NCBI GenBank assembly: GCA_965279115.1 | Contig: OZ257137.1 | Span: 3,348,001-3,412,000 of the forward strand | Origin: JAEUOS01 sp965279115 | GTDB taxonomy: Bacteria > Pseudomonadota > Gammaproteobacteria > Burkholderiales > JAEUOS01 | Reading direction: 5' to 3' | Length of the DNA: 64,000 bases | Shown here: positions 43,218 to 51,307 of the stretch, piece after piece | Position numbering within the stretch: position 1 is the first letter of the stretch | Layout of the letters: each line of letters opens with the position of its first letter | Notes under the pieces: model-generated | Told to the model about the DNA's origin: nothing | Seen by the model: the letters and a program-made list of their open reading frames with translations, nothing else | The model's database searches: none | Position numbers and translations under genes: made by a program

Positions 43218-44864
43218 CTACTGGAACAACACTGGCTGGCCGTCGCCGGTGACGAGGTTTGCTCCGCCGTTGTCGCGAACACGGTTGATCACCGAGAACC
43301 GTTGCGGTGCGGTGAAGGGACCGACAAAGCCGTCCGCATCGACCGCGCGTACGCGCAGGAAGTAGGTGCCCGGCTGGGGCAGAGGTACCGTGATGCGCGG
43401 CTCGGTGAGGTTGCGTTCGATCAACATGCTGGCGAACAGCGCATCGCGCGCGACCTGGAACAGGAAGGTTTGACCGGGTTCCGCCGCCCACGAAAACATC
43501 AGTCCGGATGCGCTTTCTTCAGGGGGTTCCGGGGTCTTGGGCGGCGGGCGCAAGGCAAATTTGCGTATGTCGCCCCATGGGCCCGCGTCTGCCGTGGGGC
43601 CCGCGCCCTTGATGCTGCGGACGCGCCAGAAGTATTCGCCGAACGGTATCGGTTTCGAGGTGAATGCCTCGACTGCAACGGCTTCGTCATGGATGATGCG
43701 CGTGAATGACTCATCTTCGGCCACCTGGAGGCGATAGGTGTTTGCCTCCGGCTGCGCGGCCCAGGCGAATTCGGCATTGGTTGCGCGCAACTTGCCGTTG
43801 GCCGCCGGCGCGCTTGCCAGCGGCGGTTCAGGGCGCGCTTTCAGGCGGAACGCGAAGACCGCATCCCGGCCTTCAAGACCCAGCGCGTCCACGGCGCGTG
43901 CGCGCAGGAAATAATCGCCGTCGGCCAGTTCGGCGAACTTGATTTCAGGCGTGTTGAACACGCCCTCGGCAATCCCGGTTCGAAAGTCGCGGTCGCGCGC
44001 CACCTGCGCGCGATAGTTGCCGGCACCGGCGACGGCCGGAAATCGGAAACGCGTCACGAGCCTTTCCTGCAACGCATCCGTCGCCGCGAAGGTTGGCGAT
44101 TGCAGCAGTTGCGCTGGTGCGCGCGGGCTGCCGGCGTCATCGGTAACCGAGCCGAATCCCGCGGCAATGTCGACCTTGGCGCCTGGCGCCTTGCCGGCGA
44201 ACTCGACCGCGCCTTCCAGCACTTCGGATTGCGCGCGCGGCTTTTCTCCGGCGATGGCGGCGACCCTGAAACGCGTGCCTCGTACACCGGCCACTGCGAG
44301 ATCGGTCTGCACCTCGAAGCGAGAGGGGCCGCGAAGCTTGTCAACCGCAGCCTCGACCCGGCCGCTGATCATTCGCACCACCGTGCTGAAGATGTCGGTA
44401 TTGACGTAGCGTCCGATGCCGGTCAGGCGCGCCTCGCTGCCGGGTTGCAGGGCGATAAGCGCACCGTCCGGCGCCCGTACCGTCACAAAGCCGTCTTGTC
44501 CGGTGCGGATTACGGTCCCGGGTGACAGCCTTTCGCCGGCGGCGAGGCGGGCGCCATCGCCTTTCGAGGCGGTTCCGGCGACCGAAAGCACCTCGGCCTG
44601 CACGGACTCCTCACGCAACAGCTCCACCGGAATTCTCAGTGTCGAGCCAGGAACCAGGCGCCTGGGATCCGCCACCTTGTTCAGTCGTTGCACCTTGGGC
44701 CAATCGGCGGGCTTCGAAAGATAACGGTCAGCCAAGCCGATCAGGGTATCTCCCCCCTTGATAGTCAACTCGAGTTCGCGCCCATCCGCCCAGACCCGGG
44801 TGGCACATGTCGCGCAAATGGCCAGCGCGAAGAGCGCGCGCGATGCCCGAACCCGGCTACTCAC
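43218..44864 (-). CDS. Secreted LysM/FecR-domain protein
   Basis: A 548-residue envelope protein with a signal peptide ending near RVWA/DG, a LysM domain at about 32-82 (IKGGDTLIGLADRYL), a FecR domain at about 100-210 (GFVTVRAPDGALIALQPGSEARL and GVRGTRFRVA), and three tandem fibronectin-like segments with FRFPAVAGAGNYRAQVARD, FAWAAQPEANTYRLQVAED and FSWAAEPGQTFLFQVARD. It probably binds peptidoglycan and presents ligand to the CHASE2 kinase. The GTG at 44864 overlaps the regulator gene by eight bases; a TTG at 44882 is less likely. Confidence 0.85.
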   Translation of the reverse strand: MSSRVRASRALFALAICATCATRVWADGRELELTIKGGDTLIGLADRYLSKPADWPKVQRLNKVADPRRLVPGSTLRIPVELLREESVQAEVLSVAGTASKGDGARLAAGERLSPGTVIRTGQDGFVTVRAPDGALIALQPGSEARLTGIGRYVNTDIFSTVVRMISGRVEAAVDKLRGPSRFEVQTDLAVAGVRGTRFRVAAIAGEKPRAQSEVLEGAVEFAGKAPGAKVDIAAGFGSVTDDAGSPRAPAQLLQSPTFAATDALQERLVTRFRFPAVAGAGNYRAQVARDRDFRTGIAEGVFNTPEIKFAELADGDYFLRARAVDALGLEGRDAVFAFRLKARPEPPLASAPAANGKLRATNAEFAWAAQPEANTYRLQVAEDESFTRIIHDEAVAVEAFTSKPIPFGEYFWRVRSIKGAGPTADAGPWGDIRKFALRPPPKTPEPPEESASGLMFSWAAEPGQTFLFQVARDALFASMLIERNLTEPRITVPLPQPGTYFLRVRAVDADGFVGPFTAPQRFSVINRVRDNGGANLVTGDGQPVLFQ

Positions 44865-45549
44865 TTGCCTTGAGTTGTTCAAGGCGGTAGCCGTAGTTAT
44901 AAACCGGCGTGAGCTTGAAGCCGTTCTCCGGGCGCAGATTCAGCTTGGTACGGATGCGCGAAACGTGAGTGTCCATGGTCCTCGACGGTACGTCGATCGC
45001 GCGTCCCCATACGGCCTCAAGAATATGGCCGCGCGAGAGCAGGCGCCCGAGATTCTGGAACAGGAACAGCGCAAGGTCGAATTCCTTTTGCGTCAGTTCC
45101 ACCTGTTTGCCGGCGACATCGAGCGACTGGTTGCGGATATCGAACTGGTAGGGGGCGAATACCAGCGTATCCGCGGTTTTCTGCGGGTAGGCGCGCCGCA
45201 GCAGTGCGGAAACCCGCGCCAGGAGTTCAGCGCGCCCTACCGGCTTTTTCATGTAGTCGTCCGCACCTTGCGAAAGCGCGGCGACGATGTCGGTTTCGGT
45301 ATCCCGGTTGGTGACGAACATCACCGGCACCGGTGCCGCCACATGGGAGCGGATCCAGCGCAGCACTTCCTCCCCGGACAGGTCAGGCACCTGCCAGTCC
45401 AGCAGGAAGAGGTCATAACTTTCGCGGGATGCCTCATGGGTGAGCGCCTTGCCGCTTGTGAAGGCATAACAGTCATGACCGGCGCCGCTCAAGTGCGAAA
45501 CTATGAGCGCAGATTGTTCAGGATCGTCTTCAAGAATCGCGATGCGCAT
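44857..45549 (-). CDS. OmpR-family response regulator
   Basis: A 230-residue regulator: receiver domain (about 1-115) with phospho-acceptor D51 in LFLLDWQVPD and the conserved lysine K101 in YMKKPVG, and a C-terminal winged helix (about 130-225) ending in PVYNYGYRLEQL. First gene of the operon with the LysM/FecR and CHASE2 genes. Its targets are unknown; envelope stress or cell-wall state is a plausible input given the partners. Confidence 0.93.
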   Translation of the reverse strand: MRIAILEDDPEQSALIVSHLSGAGHDCYAFTSGKALTHEASRESYDLFLLDWQVPDLSGEEVLRWIRSHVAAPVPVMFVTNRDTETDIVAALSQGADDYMKKPVGRAELLARVSALLRRAYPQKTADTLVFAPYQFDIRNQSLDVAGKQVELTQKEFDLALFLFQNLGRLLSRGHILEAVWGRAIDVPSRTMDTHVSRIRTKLNLRPENGFKLTPVYNYGYRLEQLKASE

Positions 45550-45868
45550 GGTTAGCCTGTAGGGCGGTTGCAGTACCAGTTGCGGGATAGAAGTCTGCTT
45601 GCCGTCGTCGGCGCAATCGGAATCCGGAAGCAGTGCTGCCAATGGCCCGCACCACGTCGACATAGACGGCAGTCGCGCATTTGTTAAAGAATGTGGCGTC
45701 CATGCGCAATTTACCCTGTTTTGGCTGAACTTTCAAAATCATCGAAGGGGATTTGCGCGACCGGCCTGCGCCCTCGCAAGGGACTGCCAGCCGCTTTGGT
45801 ACACTCGAATCCATCGTCAGATCGGATCAGTCAGATCGGACTTTTCCCAATTTTCTTTGGAGATGCAC
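45550..45868. other. Divergent 319-base region upstream of the regulator and SBP genes
   Basis: No gene was recognised. An extended -10-like TGGTACACT lies at 45797-45805, about 65 bases before the SBP start, without a good -35. GGAG sits 7 bases before the ATG at 45869. No TTGTATACAA operator is present. Confidence 0.35.
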
Positions 45869-46888
45869 ATGAAGCAGACGTTTTTGCGGTTTGTCGCCGC
45901 CGGCTTGCTCGCCGCAAGCGCGGTCGCGCCTGCGTTTGGCCAGGACACCAAGATCAAATTCACGCTTGACTGGCGCTTCGAAGGCCCGTCCGCCCTGTTC
46001 CTTGCGGCGCAATCCAAAGGATATTTCAAGCAGGAAAAGCTTGATGTCACCATCGACGCGGGCGCAGGGTCCGGCGCGTCGGTCACCCGCGTCGCTACCG
46101 GGGCCTACGACCTCGGCTTTGCCGACATTTCGGCGTTGATCGAGTTCATCGGCAACAATCCGGGCGCGCAGACCAAGCCGCAGGCGATTTACATGGTCTA
46201 TGAATCCACCCCGTCAGCGGTGCTGGTGCTGAAAAAAAGCGGCATCAAGTCCCCCGCCGACCTGACCGGCAAGACCCTTGGCGCCCCGGTATTCGACGCC
46301 GGTCGAAAGGCATTTCCGATCTTCGCGCGCGCCAATCGGATTGATCTGGCGAAAGTCCAGTGGAAAGCGATGGATCCGCCCTTGCGCGAGACCATGCTGC
46401 AACGCGGTGATGTCGATGCCATTACCGGCTTCACATTCACCAGCTTTCTCGGCCTGACCGCGCGAGGCATCAAGGAAGAAGACATCCTGATGTTCAAGTA
46501 CAACGATTTTGGCGCGGAACTCTACGGCAACGCCGTCATCGCGAGCCCGAAGTTCCTCGCCGAGAACCCGGCGGCGGCGCGCGGCTTCCTGCGCGCCATT
46601 ACCCGCGCCATCAAGGATGTGGTCGCCAATCCTGAGGCATCGATCGCCTACGTCAAGCAGCGCGATCCGCTGATCACGGAAGCCACCGAACTGAAGCGCC
46701 TGAAGATGGCGATCGAGTTTGTCGACACCCCGATTGCCCGCAAGGAAGGCCTGGGCGCGATCAACAAGGTGCGTTTCGACAACACCATCGACCGAGTGGT
46801 CGCCGCGTTCGGCATCAAGAACCAGGTCAGCCCGGACGGCATCTTCAATTCGCAATTCCTGCCCGCATCATCCGAACGGCGCCTGTAA
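45869..46888 (+). CDS. Orphan NMT1-type substrate-binding protein
   Basis: A 339-residue periplasmic protein with a signal peptide to about residue 23 (APAFGQ/D). The mature start IKFTLDWRFEGPSALFLAAQSKGYFKQEKLDV is typical. It is a paralogue of the protein at 20194: both share LGAPVFDAGRKAFPIFARAN-like and GDVDAITGF segments. No ATPase or permease is adjacent; it may serve the pair at 9544-11120, which lacks its own binding protein. The ATG at 45869 follows GGAG; an ATG at 45863 would add two residues. Confidence 0.86.
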   Translation: MKQTFLRFVAAGLLAASAVAPAFGQDTKIKFTLDWRFEGPSALFLAAQSKGYFKQEKLDVTIDAGAGSGASVTRVATGAYDLGFADISALIEFIGNNPGAQTKPQAIYMVYESTPSAVLVLKKSGIKSPADLTGKTLGAPVFDAGRKAFPIFARANRIDLAKVQWKAMDPPLRETMLQRGDVDAITGFTFTSFLGLTARGIKEEDILMFKYNDFGAELYGNAVIASPKFLAENPAAARGFLRAITRAIKDVVANPEASIAYVKQRDPLITEATELKRLKMAIEFVDTPIARKEGLGAINKVRFDNTIDRVVAAFGIKNQVSPDGIFNSQFLPASSERRL

Positions 46889-46958
46889 GCAGTACTGCAA
46901 GCCGCATCGAAGGCGCGCCTGCTGCATAAGCAAGCGATAACGCCGCGCGGAAAACGAA

Positions 46959-46988
46959 GAGCCGCCGGTCCGTGAGGACCGGGGGCTC
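46959..46988 (+). terminator. Hairpin after the orphan SBP gene
   Basis: GAGCC-GCC-GGTCC-GTGA-GGACC-GGG-GGCTC forms an interrupted stem in the gap between the SBP and the convergent repeat-protein gene. It has no T-run, so termination is uncertain. Confidence 0.4.
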
Positions 46989-47025
46989 CGCATTTCCCGC
47001 ACCAACTCCCGCGGTAGTGCCCGAG

Positions 47026-50000
47026 TTACTTGGTGAAGCGAGGTTCGGCGATCGTACCGCCGATGCGCAGCGCCGCGCGGCCGCGCGACCCGGAGGCGCC
47101 CACCTCGACGTTGACGTTTCCGCTCAGGGCAGCGTCTGCGGAAACATCGACGTTGCCCGAGATGCTGAGTAGTCCCGAAGTGCCACGCAGTTGACGCAGT
47201 TGCAGGCGTCCTGCGCTGCTGGCAAGGCTACCGGTCACTTCCGGCAACCTGGTCTGGCCACTGCCTGCATCGGCACCCTGCAACACGCGGGCAAAATCCA
47301 TTGTCTTGAAGACCGCACGCGAAACCACGAAATTCCCCTCCAATTGCGGCGCCTCGAACAGCCTCGCGAGCGCGGGAGCGGACATGGCAACGGAGAACTT
47401 GCCTTCAATCGGACCCGATACAGGCGATGTGCCGTACAAGGCCGCGCCGATGCCCTCGGTATCGATGCCACTGACTTCGACGGTGCCGGTGAATTTCCAG
47501 TTCCCGGCCCAGGCCAGATCGCCTGTCCCGCGGGCACTACCGCCCGCATAGGTGAGTATGAATTCATCGAACTTCATGCCGTCGCGGGTGGCGATGCCCT
47601 TCGATCGCAAGCTTTCCCAGGCGACCTTCGGGCCGATCGGCCAGGCAACCCCGCGCGACTCGATGTCCACCAGCCAGCCCTTTTCCTCCGGTGACAGCAG
47701 CACCTGGGCCTTGCCGTCAGGCAGCGCGAGCGTAGCCTGCTTGAGCGAGCCATTGGATGCCACAAGAATGGTGGCGTCGAACTTTGGCAGCTTGATCGGC
47801 GTGCCGTTTACTCCCACCGCCAACGCGCGTATGCGCTGCAAAGTGAAGGCCTGGTTGCGCGCGGACTGCTCGCTTGTGGCCCATCCGACCATGCGCTCGA
47901 CCTGCGCCACATCCAGTTCCAGGCCGGTCACGTCGACGTTACGCCAGACCTTGTCGCCCGATGCCAGCGAGGAGAGTTCGCCGCTGGCCACGACCTGGGG
48001 AAGCTTGATATCGCCCAGCATCACATTGCTCAAGCGCAATTCCGCGGGAAACGCGGAGAACTTCGCATCGCCCACCGTGACCGGAACACCGAAACGTGCG
48101 GAGAGCAATTTCTCGATCGCCGGCTTGTCAGCCGACAACGTGAATATATACGCGACGACGCCACCAACCAGCAGCAACATGATGGCAGCCACGATTTTGC
48201 CGGCGCCAAGTGCGCTGCCGGAATCGGAACTGCTTTCCTTCGCCAGGCGCTTGGCTTCCTTTTCCGCCTGCTTGCGCGCTTTCGCTTCTTCCTTGGCCCG
48301 CTCCTTCGCCTCGCGTTCGAGGTCCTTGCGGGACTTCTTCTCACCGGCATCCGTATTGGTTTCCAGTGCGACGGGCGCCGCTTCCGGTGCCGCTGCCTGC
48401 TGGGAATCCGGTCCGTTCGACTCGAGTGCCGCGAGATTGGAAAATGCGCCCATCGGCAACAGTGCCGGGGTTTCGGTCGCGGCTTCGAGATGCGGAGTCA
48501 GTGCGGCGGTGTAGCGATTGGCCTCCTCTTCGGCACGACGCTGTTCCTCGGCTTTTTGCAAGGCCAGTTTCTCCGCTTCGGCTCGTTGCGCCGCTTCCTG
48601 CGCCGCCAGCCGCTGGGCTTCTTCCTGCGCCTGCTTCTCCGCGAGTTTTCGGCGGATGCTTTCTTCCTCGATACGCGCGCGTTCGCGCGCGGCAGCGTGC
48701 TCGCGAGCCACGCGCGCCGCCTCGTCGCGTGCCGCTTGCTCGGCCAAGGCTCGACGCCTGGCTTCTTCCTCTTCCGCACGAGCACGTTCCAGCGCCTCCG
48801 CCTGAGCGCGAGCTTGACGTTCGGCTTCTTCGCGGGCGATACGGGCGGCTTCCTCGCGCGCCTTCAGTTCGGCAGCCTCGCGCGCCTTGCGCTCGGCTTC
48901 TTCACGGGCTTTGCGTTCGGCTTCTTCGCGGGCGATGCGTGCGGCTTCCTCGCGGACCTTCAGTTCGGCAGCCTCGCGCGCTTTGCGCTCCGCTTCTTCA
49001 CGGGCCTTGCGTTCGGCGGCTTCACGGGCGATACGGGCGGCTTCCTCGCGGGCCTTCATTTCGGCAGCCTCGCGCGCCTGGCGCTCGGCTTCTTCACGGG
49101 CCTTGCGTTCGGCTTCTTCGCGAGCGATGCGTGCGGCTTCCTCGCGCGCTTTCAGTTCGGCAGCCTCGCGCGCCTTGCGCTCGGCTTCTTCACGGGCTTT
49201 GCGTTCGGCGGCTTCACGGGCGATACGGGCGGCTTCCTCGCGTGCTTTCAGTTCGGCAGCCTCGCGCGCCTGACGCTCGGCTTCTTCACGGGCCTTGCGC
49301 TCAGCTTCTTCACGGGCTTTGCGTTCGGCGGCTTCACGGGCGATACGGACGGATTCCTCGCGCGCTTTCAGTTCGGCAGCCTCGCGCGCCTGACGCTCGG
49401 CTTCTTCACGGGCCTTGCGCTCGGCGGCTTCACGGGCGATGCGGGCGGCTTCCTCGCGCGCTTTCAGTTCGGCAGCCTCGCGCGCCTGACGCTCGGCTTC
49501 TTCACGGGCTTTGCGTTCGGCGGCTTCACGGGCGATACGGGCGGCTTCCTCGCGTGCTTTCAGTTCGGCAGCCTCGCGCGCCTGACGCTCGGCTTCTTCA
49601 CGGGCCTTGCGTTCGGCGGCTTCGCGAGCGATGCGGGCGGCTTCCTCGCGCGCTTTCAGTTCGGCAGCCTCGCGCGCCTTGCGCTCGGCTTCTTCACGGG
49701 CCTTGCGTTCGGCTTCTTCGCGAGCGATGCGGGCGGCTTCCTCGCGGGCTTTCAGTTCGGCAGCCTCGCGCGCCTGGCGCTCGGCCTGTTCCTTCGCAAT
49801 TCGTTCAGCCGCAGCACGTTTTTCAGCTTCCTCGGCGGCACGACGCTTTTCATCGATCACCTGGTCCGCGCTTTTGGCCGGTGTTACCGGCGCGAACGCG
49901 GTGAAATCCAGGTCATCTTCCGTGATTTCCTGTACGCCGATGCCGGCTACAACACCTCCCGGCATCGGGCTGATGGAATCCGGGCCACCTTTGGTGACGA

Positions 50001-50214
50001 ATACCCGGATCAGATCGAGTGCAAGCAGGTTGTCGAAAATGGCGCGAAGCCTGATGGGCGAAACCTTGCTCAGTTTTGCTTCCAGTTCGGCGAGCGTGGA
50101 TTTGCCGTCGACCAGAATCAACGCTTGCCGCTCCTCTGCGGCAAGCTTGATGCTCTTTTTTGTTATCTCCAGCGACCCTCGTCCGGTCTTGGAGAAAATT
50201 GTTCGGTTGTCCAT
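47026..50214 (-). CDS. Membrane protein with a 326-residue charged octad repeat and AsmA-like C-terminus
   Basis: A 1062-residue protein. Residues 1 to about 110 form a small globular N-terminal domain (GRGSLEITKKSIKLAAEERQ, then LRAIFDNLLALDLIRVF) not assigned to a family. A region of E, A, R and K follows to about 570; within it residues 143-468 are strict octads of the type AREEAERK. Ten AREAAE(L/M)K octads start units of 32 residues (one of 40). A second basic stretch (about 628-660) precedes one transmembrane segment at about 673-692. The C-terminal 370 residues are beta-rich and recall AsmA/DUF748 proteins. The N-terminus should be cytoplasmic and the C-terminal domain periplasmic. Function unknown. 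Confidence 0.85.
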   Translation of the reverse strand: MDNRTIFSKTGRGSLEITKKSIKLAAEERQALILVDGKSTLAELEAKLSKVSPIRLRAIFDNLLALDLIRVFVTKGGPDSISPMPGGVVAGIGVQEITEDDLDFTAFAPVTPAKSADQVIDEKRRAAEEAEKRAAAERIAKEQAERQAREAAELKAREEAARIAREEAERKAREEAERKAREAAELKAREEAARIAREAAERKAREEAERQAREAAELKAREEAARIAREAAERKAREEAERQAREAAELKAREEAARIAREAAERKAREEAERQAREAAELKAREESVRIAREAAERKAREEAERKAREEAERQAREAAELKAREEAARIAREAAERKAREEAERKAREAAELKAREEAARIAREEAERKAREEAERQAREAAEMKAREEAARIAREAAERKAREEAERKAREAAELKVREEAARIAREEAERKAREEAERKAREAAELKAREEAARIAREEAERQARAQAEALERARAEEEEARRRALAEQAARDEAARVAREHAAARERARIEEESIRRKLAEKQAQEEAQRLAAQEAAQRAEAEKLALQKAEEQRRAEEEANRYTAALTPHLEAATETPALLPMGAFSNLAALESNGPDSQQAAAPEAAPVALETNTDAGEKKSRKDLEREAKERAKEEAKARKQAEKEAKRLAKESSSDSGSALGAGKIVAAIMLLLVGGVVAYIFTLSADKPAIEKLLSARFGVPVTVGDAKFSAFPAELRLSNVMLGDIKLPQVVASGELSSLASGDKVWRNVDVTGLELDVAQVERMVGWATSEQSARNQAFTLQRIRALAVGVNGTPIKLPKFDATILVASNGSLKQATLALPDGKAQVLLSPEEKGWLVDIESRGVAWPIGPKVAWESLRSKGIATRDGMKFDEFILTYAGGSARGTGDLAWAGNWKFTGTVEVSGIDTEGIGAALYGTSPVSGPIEGKFSVAMSAPALARLFEAPQLEGNFVVSRAVFKTMDFARVLQGADAGSGQTRLPEVTGSLASSAGRLQLRQLRGTSGLLSISGNVDVSADAALSGNVNVEVGASGSRGRAALRIGGTIAEPRFTK
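48811..49788 (-). repeat. In-gene 24-base repeats in 96-base units
   Basis: Coding repeat encoding residues 143-468 of the long membrane protein: octads of 24 bases, arranged in ten higher-order units of 96 bases, one enlarged to 120 bases by an extra octad. Units differ by few bases, which implies expansion by unequal exchange and makes copy number prone to change between strains. Confidence 0.85.
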
Positions 50215-50536
50215 GTTTACGTCAGTAGACGTCTTTCCCGTGCATAGGTACTTTGTTGTTCGGCCAGTGGTTCCGGCGATTTGTTCTGGTTTTCATCGTC
50301 CCGATTCCGCTGTGACCTTGCAACCTGAATGACGGCCAACATGCGGCGAGCCGCAAGAATCCGGGATTGTGCGCCCGATTGTCCAATTTAGGCGCGCAGA
50401 ACCAGATTGTGCAAGCCCGGAAACCCGTACAGGGCGAAGTTTCTCACATCGGGGAGACAAAACTGGTTGTGGCGGGGTCGCCGCGAGCCACTAGAATCGG
50501 GATTCCGTACGGTAATCCGTTGATGATCTGAAAGAC
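50215..50536. other. 322-base divergent region between the repeat-protein and phosphatase genes
   Basis: No gene was recognised. It contains the divergent upstream regions of the two genes. CGGGATTG and similar short motifs recur (GGGATTGTG, GGGATTCCG) without an obvious palindrome. GAAAG precedes the phosphatase GTG. Confidence 0.3.
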
Positions 50537-51166
50537 GTGGCAGTGACGAGATTTCTGCTGATTCGACATGGCGAGACCCTCTGGAACCGTGAACAGCGCA
50601 TCCAGGGGCAAAGCAACAGCGAACTCTCGCCAGAAGGCGTTGATCAGGCGCGCGCCGCGGCCGCATGCCTGCGTGACGAAAATGCAGAATTGCTGGTCTC
50701 AAGCGATCTTGAGCGCACGATGCATACCGCCGCACCGATTGCGGCTGCCACCGGCCTGGCGGTCGAGGCGCACGCGGGCCTGCGTGAACGTGCATTCGGC
50801 ATTTTCGAAGGCCTCACACTGACCGAAATCGCCGAAAAATTTCCCGACCATCATGCCCGTTGGCGTTCGCGCGATCCTGCATATGCCATGCCGGGCGGCG
50901 AAAGTCTGCAACAAATGCGGCTGCGCGTCAAAGCGGCGCTGGAAGACCTCGCCGTGCGCGGTCACCGCAAGGTGCTGGTGGTTACCCATGGTGGAGTACT
51001 CGACGCCGTCTATCGCCTGGCGACCGGCACGCCCGACGAGGCCAGGCGCGACTGGCCACTCGTCAATGCCAGTGTCAACCACATCGACATCGCAGGCGAC
51101 ACCTGGCACCTGCGCGAATGGGGCATCGTTTCGCACCTGCGCGCCGCCGGCGACGAAAGCGGCTGA
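50537..51166 (+). CDS. Histidine phosphatase-family protein (phosphoglycerate mutase-like)
   Basis: A 209-residue protein with the catalytic RHGE at residues 10-13 (LLIRHGETLWN), the acid region GLRERAFGIFEG, and the second histidine in VVTHGGVLDAVYR. It belongs to the GpmB/CobC-like group of broad phosphatases; a role in sugar-phosphate or nucleoside-phosphate removal is possible. The start is GTG at 50537; GTG at 50543 is equally placed. The next gene, glyA, lies 141 bases on with its own promoter. Confidence 0.88.
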   Translation: MAVTRFLLIRHGETLWNREQRIQGQSNSELSPEGVDQARAAAACLRDENAELLVSSDLERTMHTAAPIAAATGLAVEAHAGLRERAFGIFEGLTLTEIAEKFPDHHARWRSRDPAYAMPGGESLQQMRLRVKAALEDLAVRGHRKVLVVTHGGVLDAVYRLATGTPDEARRDWPLVNASVNHIDIAGDTWHLREWGIVSHLRAAGDESG

Positions 51167-51222
51167 CTGGCCCTACTACCGGTGGGGGGCGTTTCTTCTG
51201 TGTAGAGGGGGCGTTTGTCGGC

Positions 51223-51231
51223 TGCTACAAT
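51223..51231 (+). promoter_or_regulatory. Putative extended -10 promoter of glyA
   Basis: TGCTACAAT matches the extended -10 (TGn-TACAAT). No convincing -35 is 16-18 bases upstream. It would give a leader of about 70 bases, which contains a GCATGC repeat (two copies about ten bases apart). Confidence 0.4.
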
Positions 51232-51307
51232 ATGTTGTTGTCCCTTGAAACACGCCGTGCATGCGCCTGCATGCGCGAAACTTGCGTCAATCCCATACCG
51301 ACCTCCC

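Noticed and set aside
48811..49788. Regularly spaced repeats resembling a CRISPR array
   Set aside because: The repeats are contiguous, have no unique spacers, and are an in-frame coding octad with no cas genes near.
48210..50247. Long open frames on the opposite strand of the repeat gene, giving FGSLARLALGFFTG-like repeats
   Set aside because: They are mirror images of the E/R/A codons and have no ribosome site, family or start; they end with the repeats.
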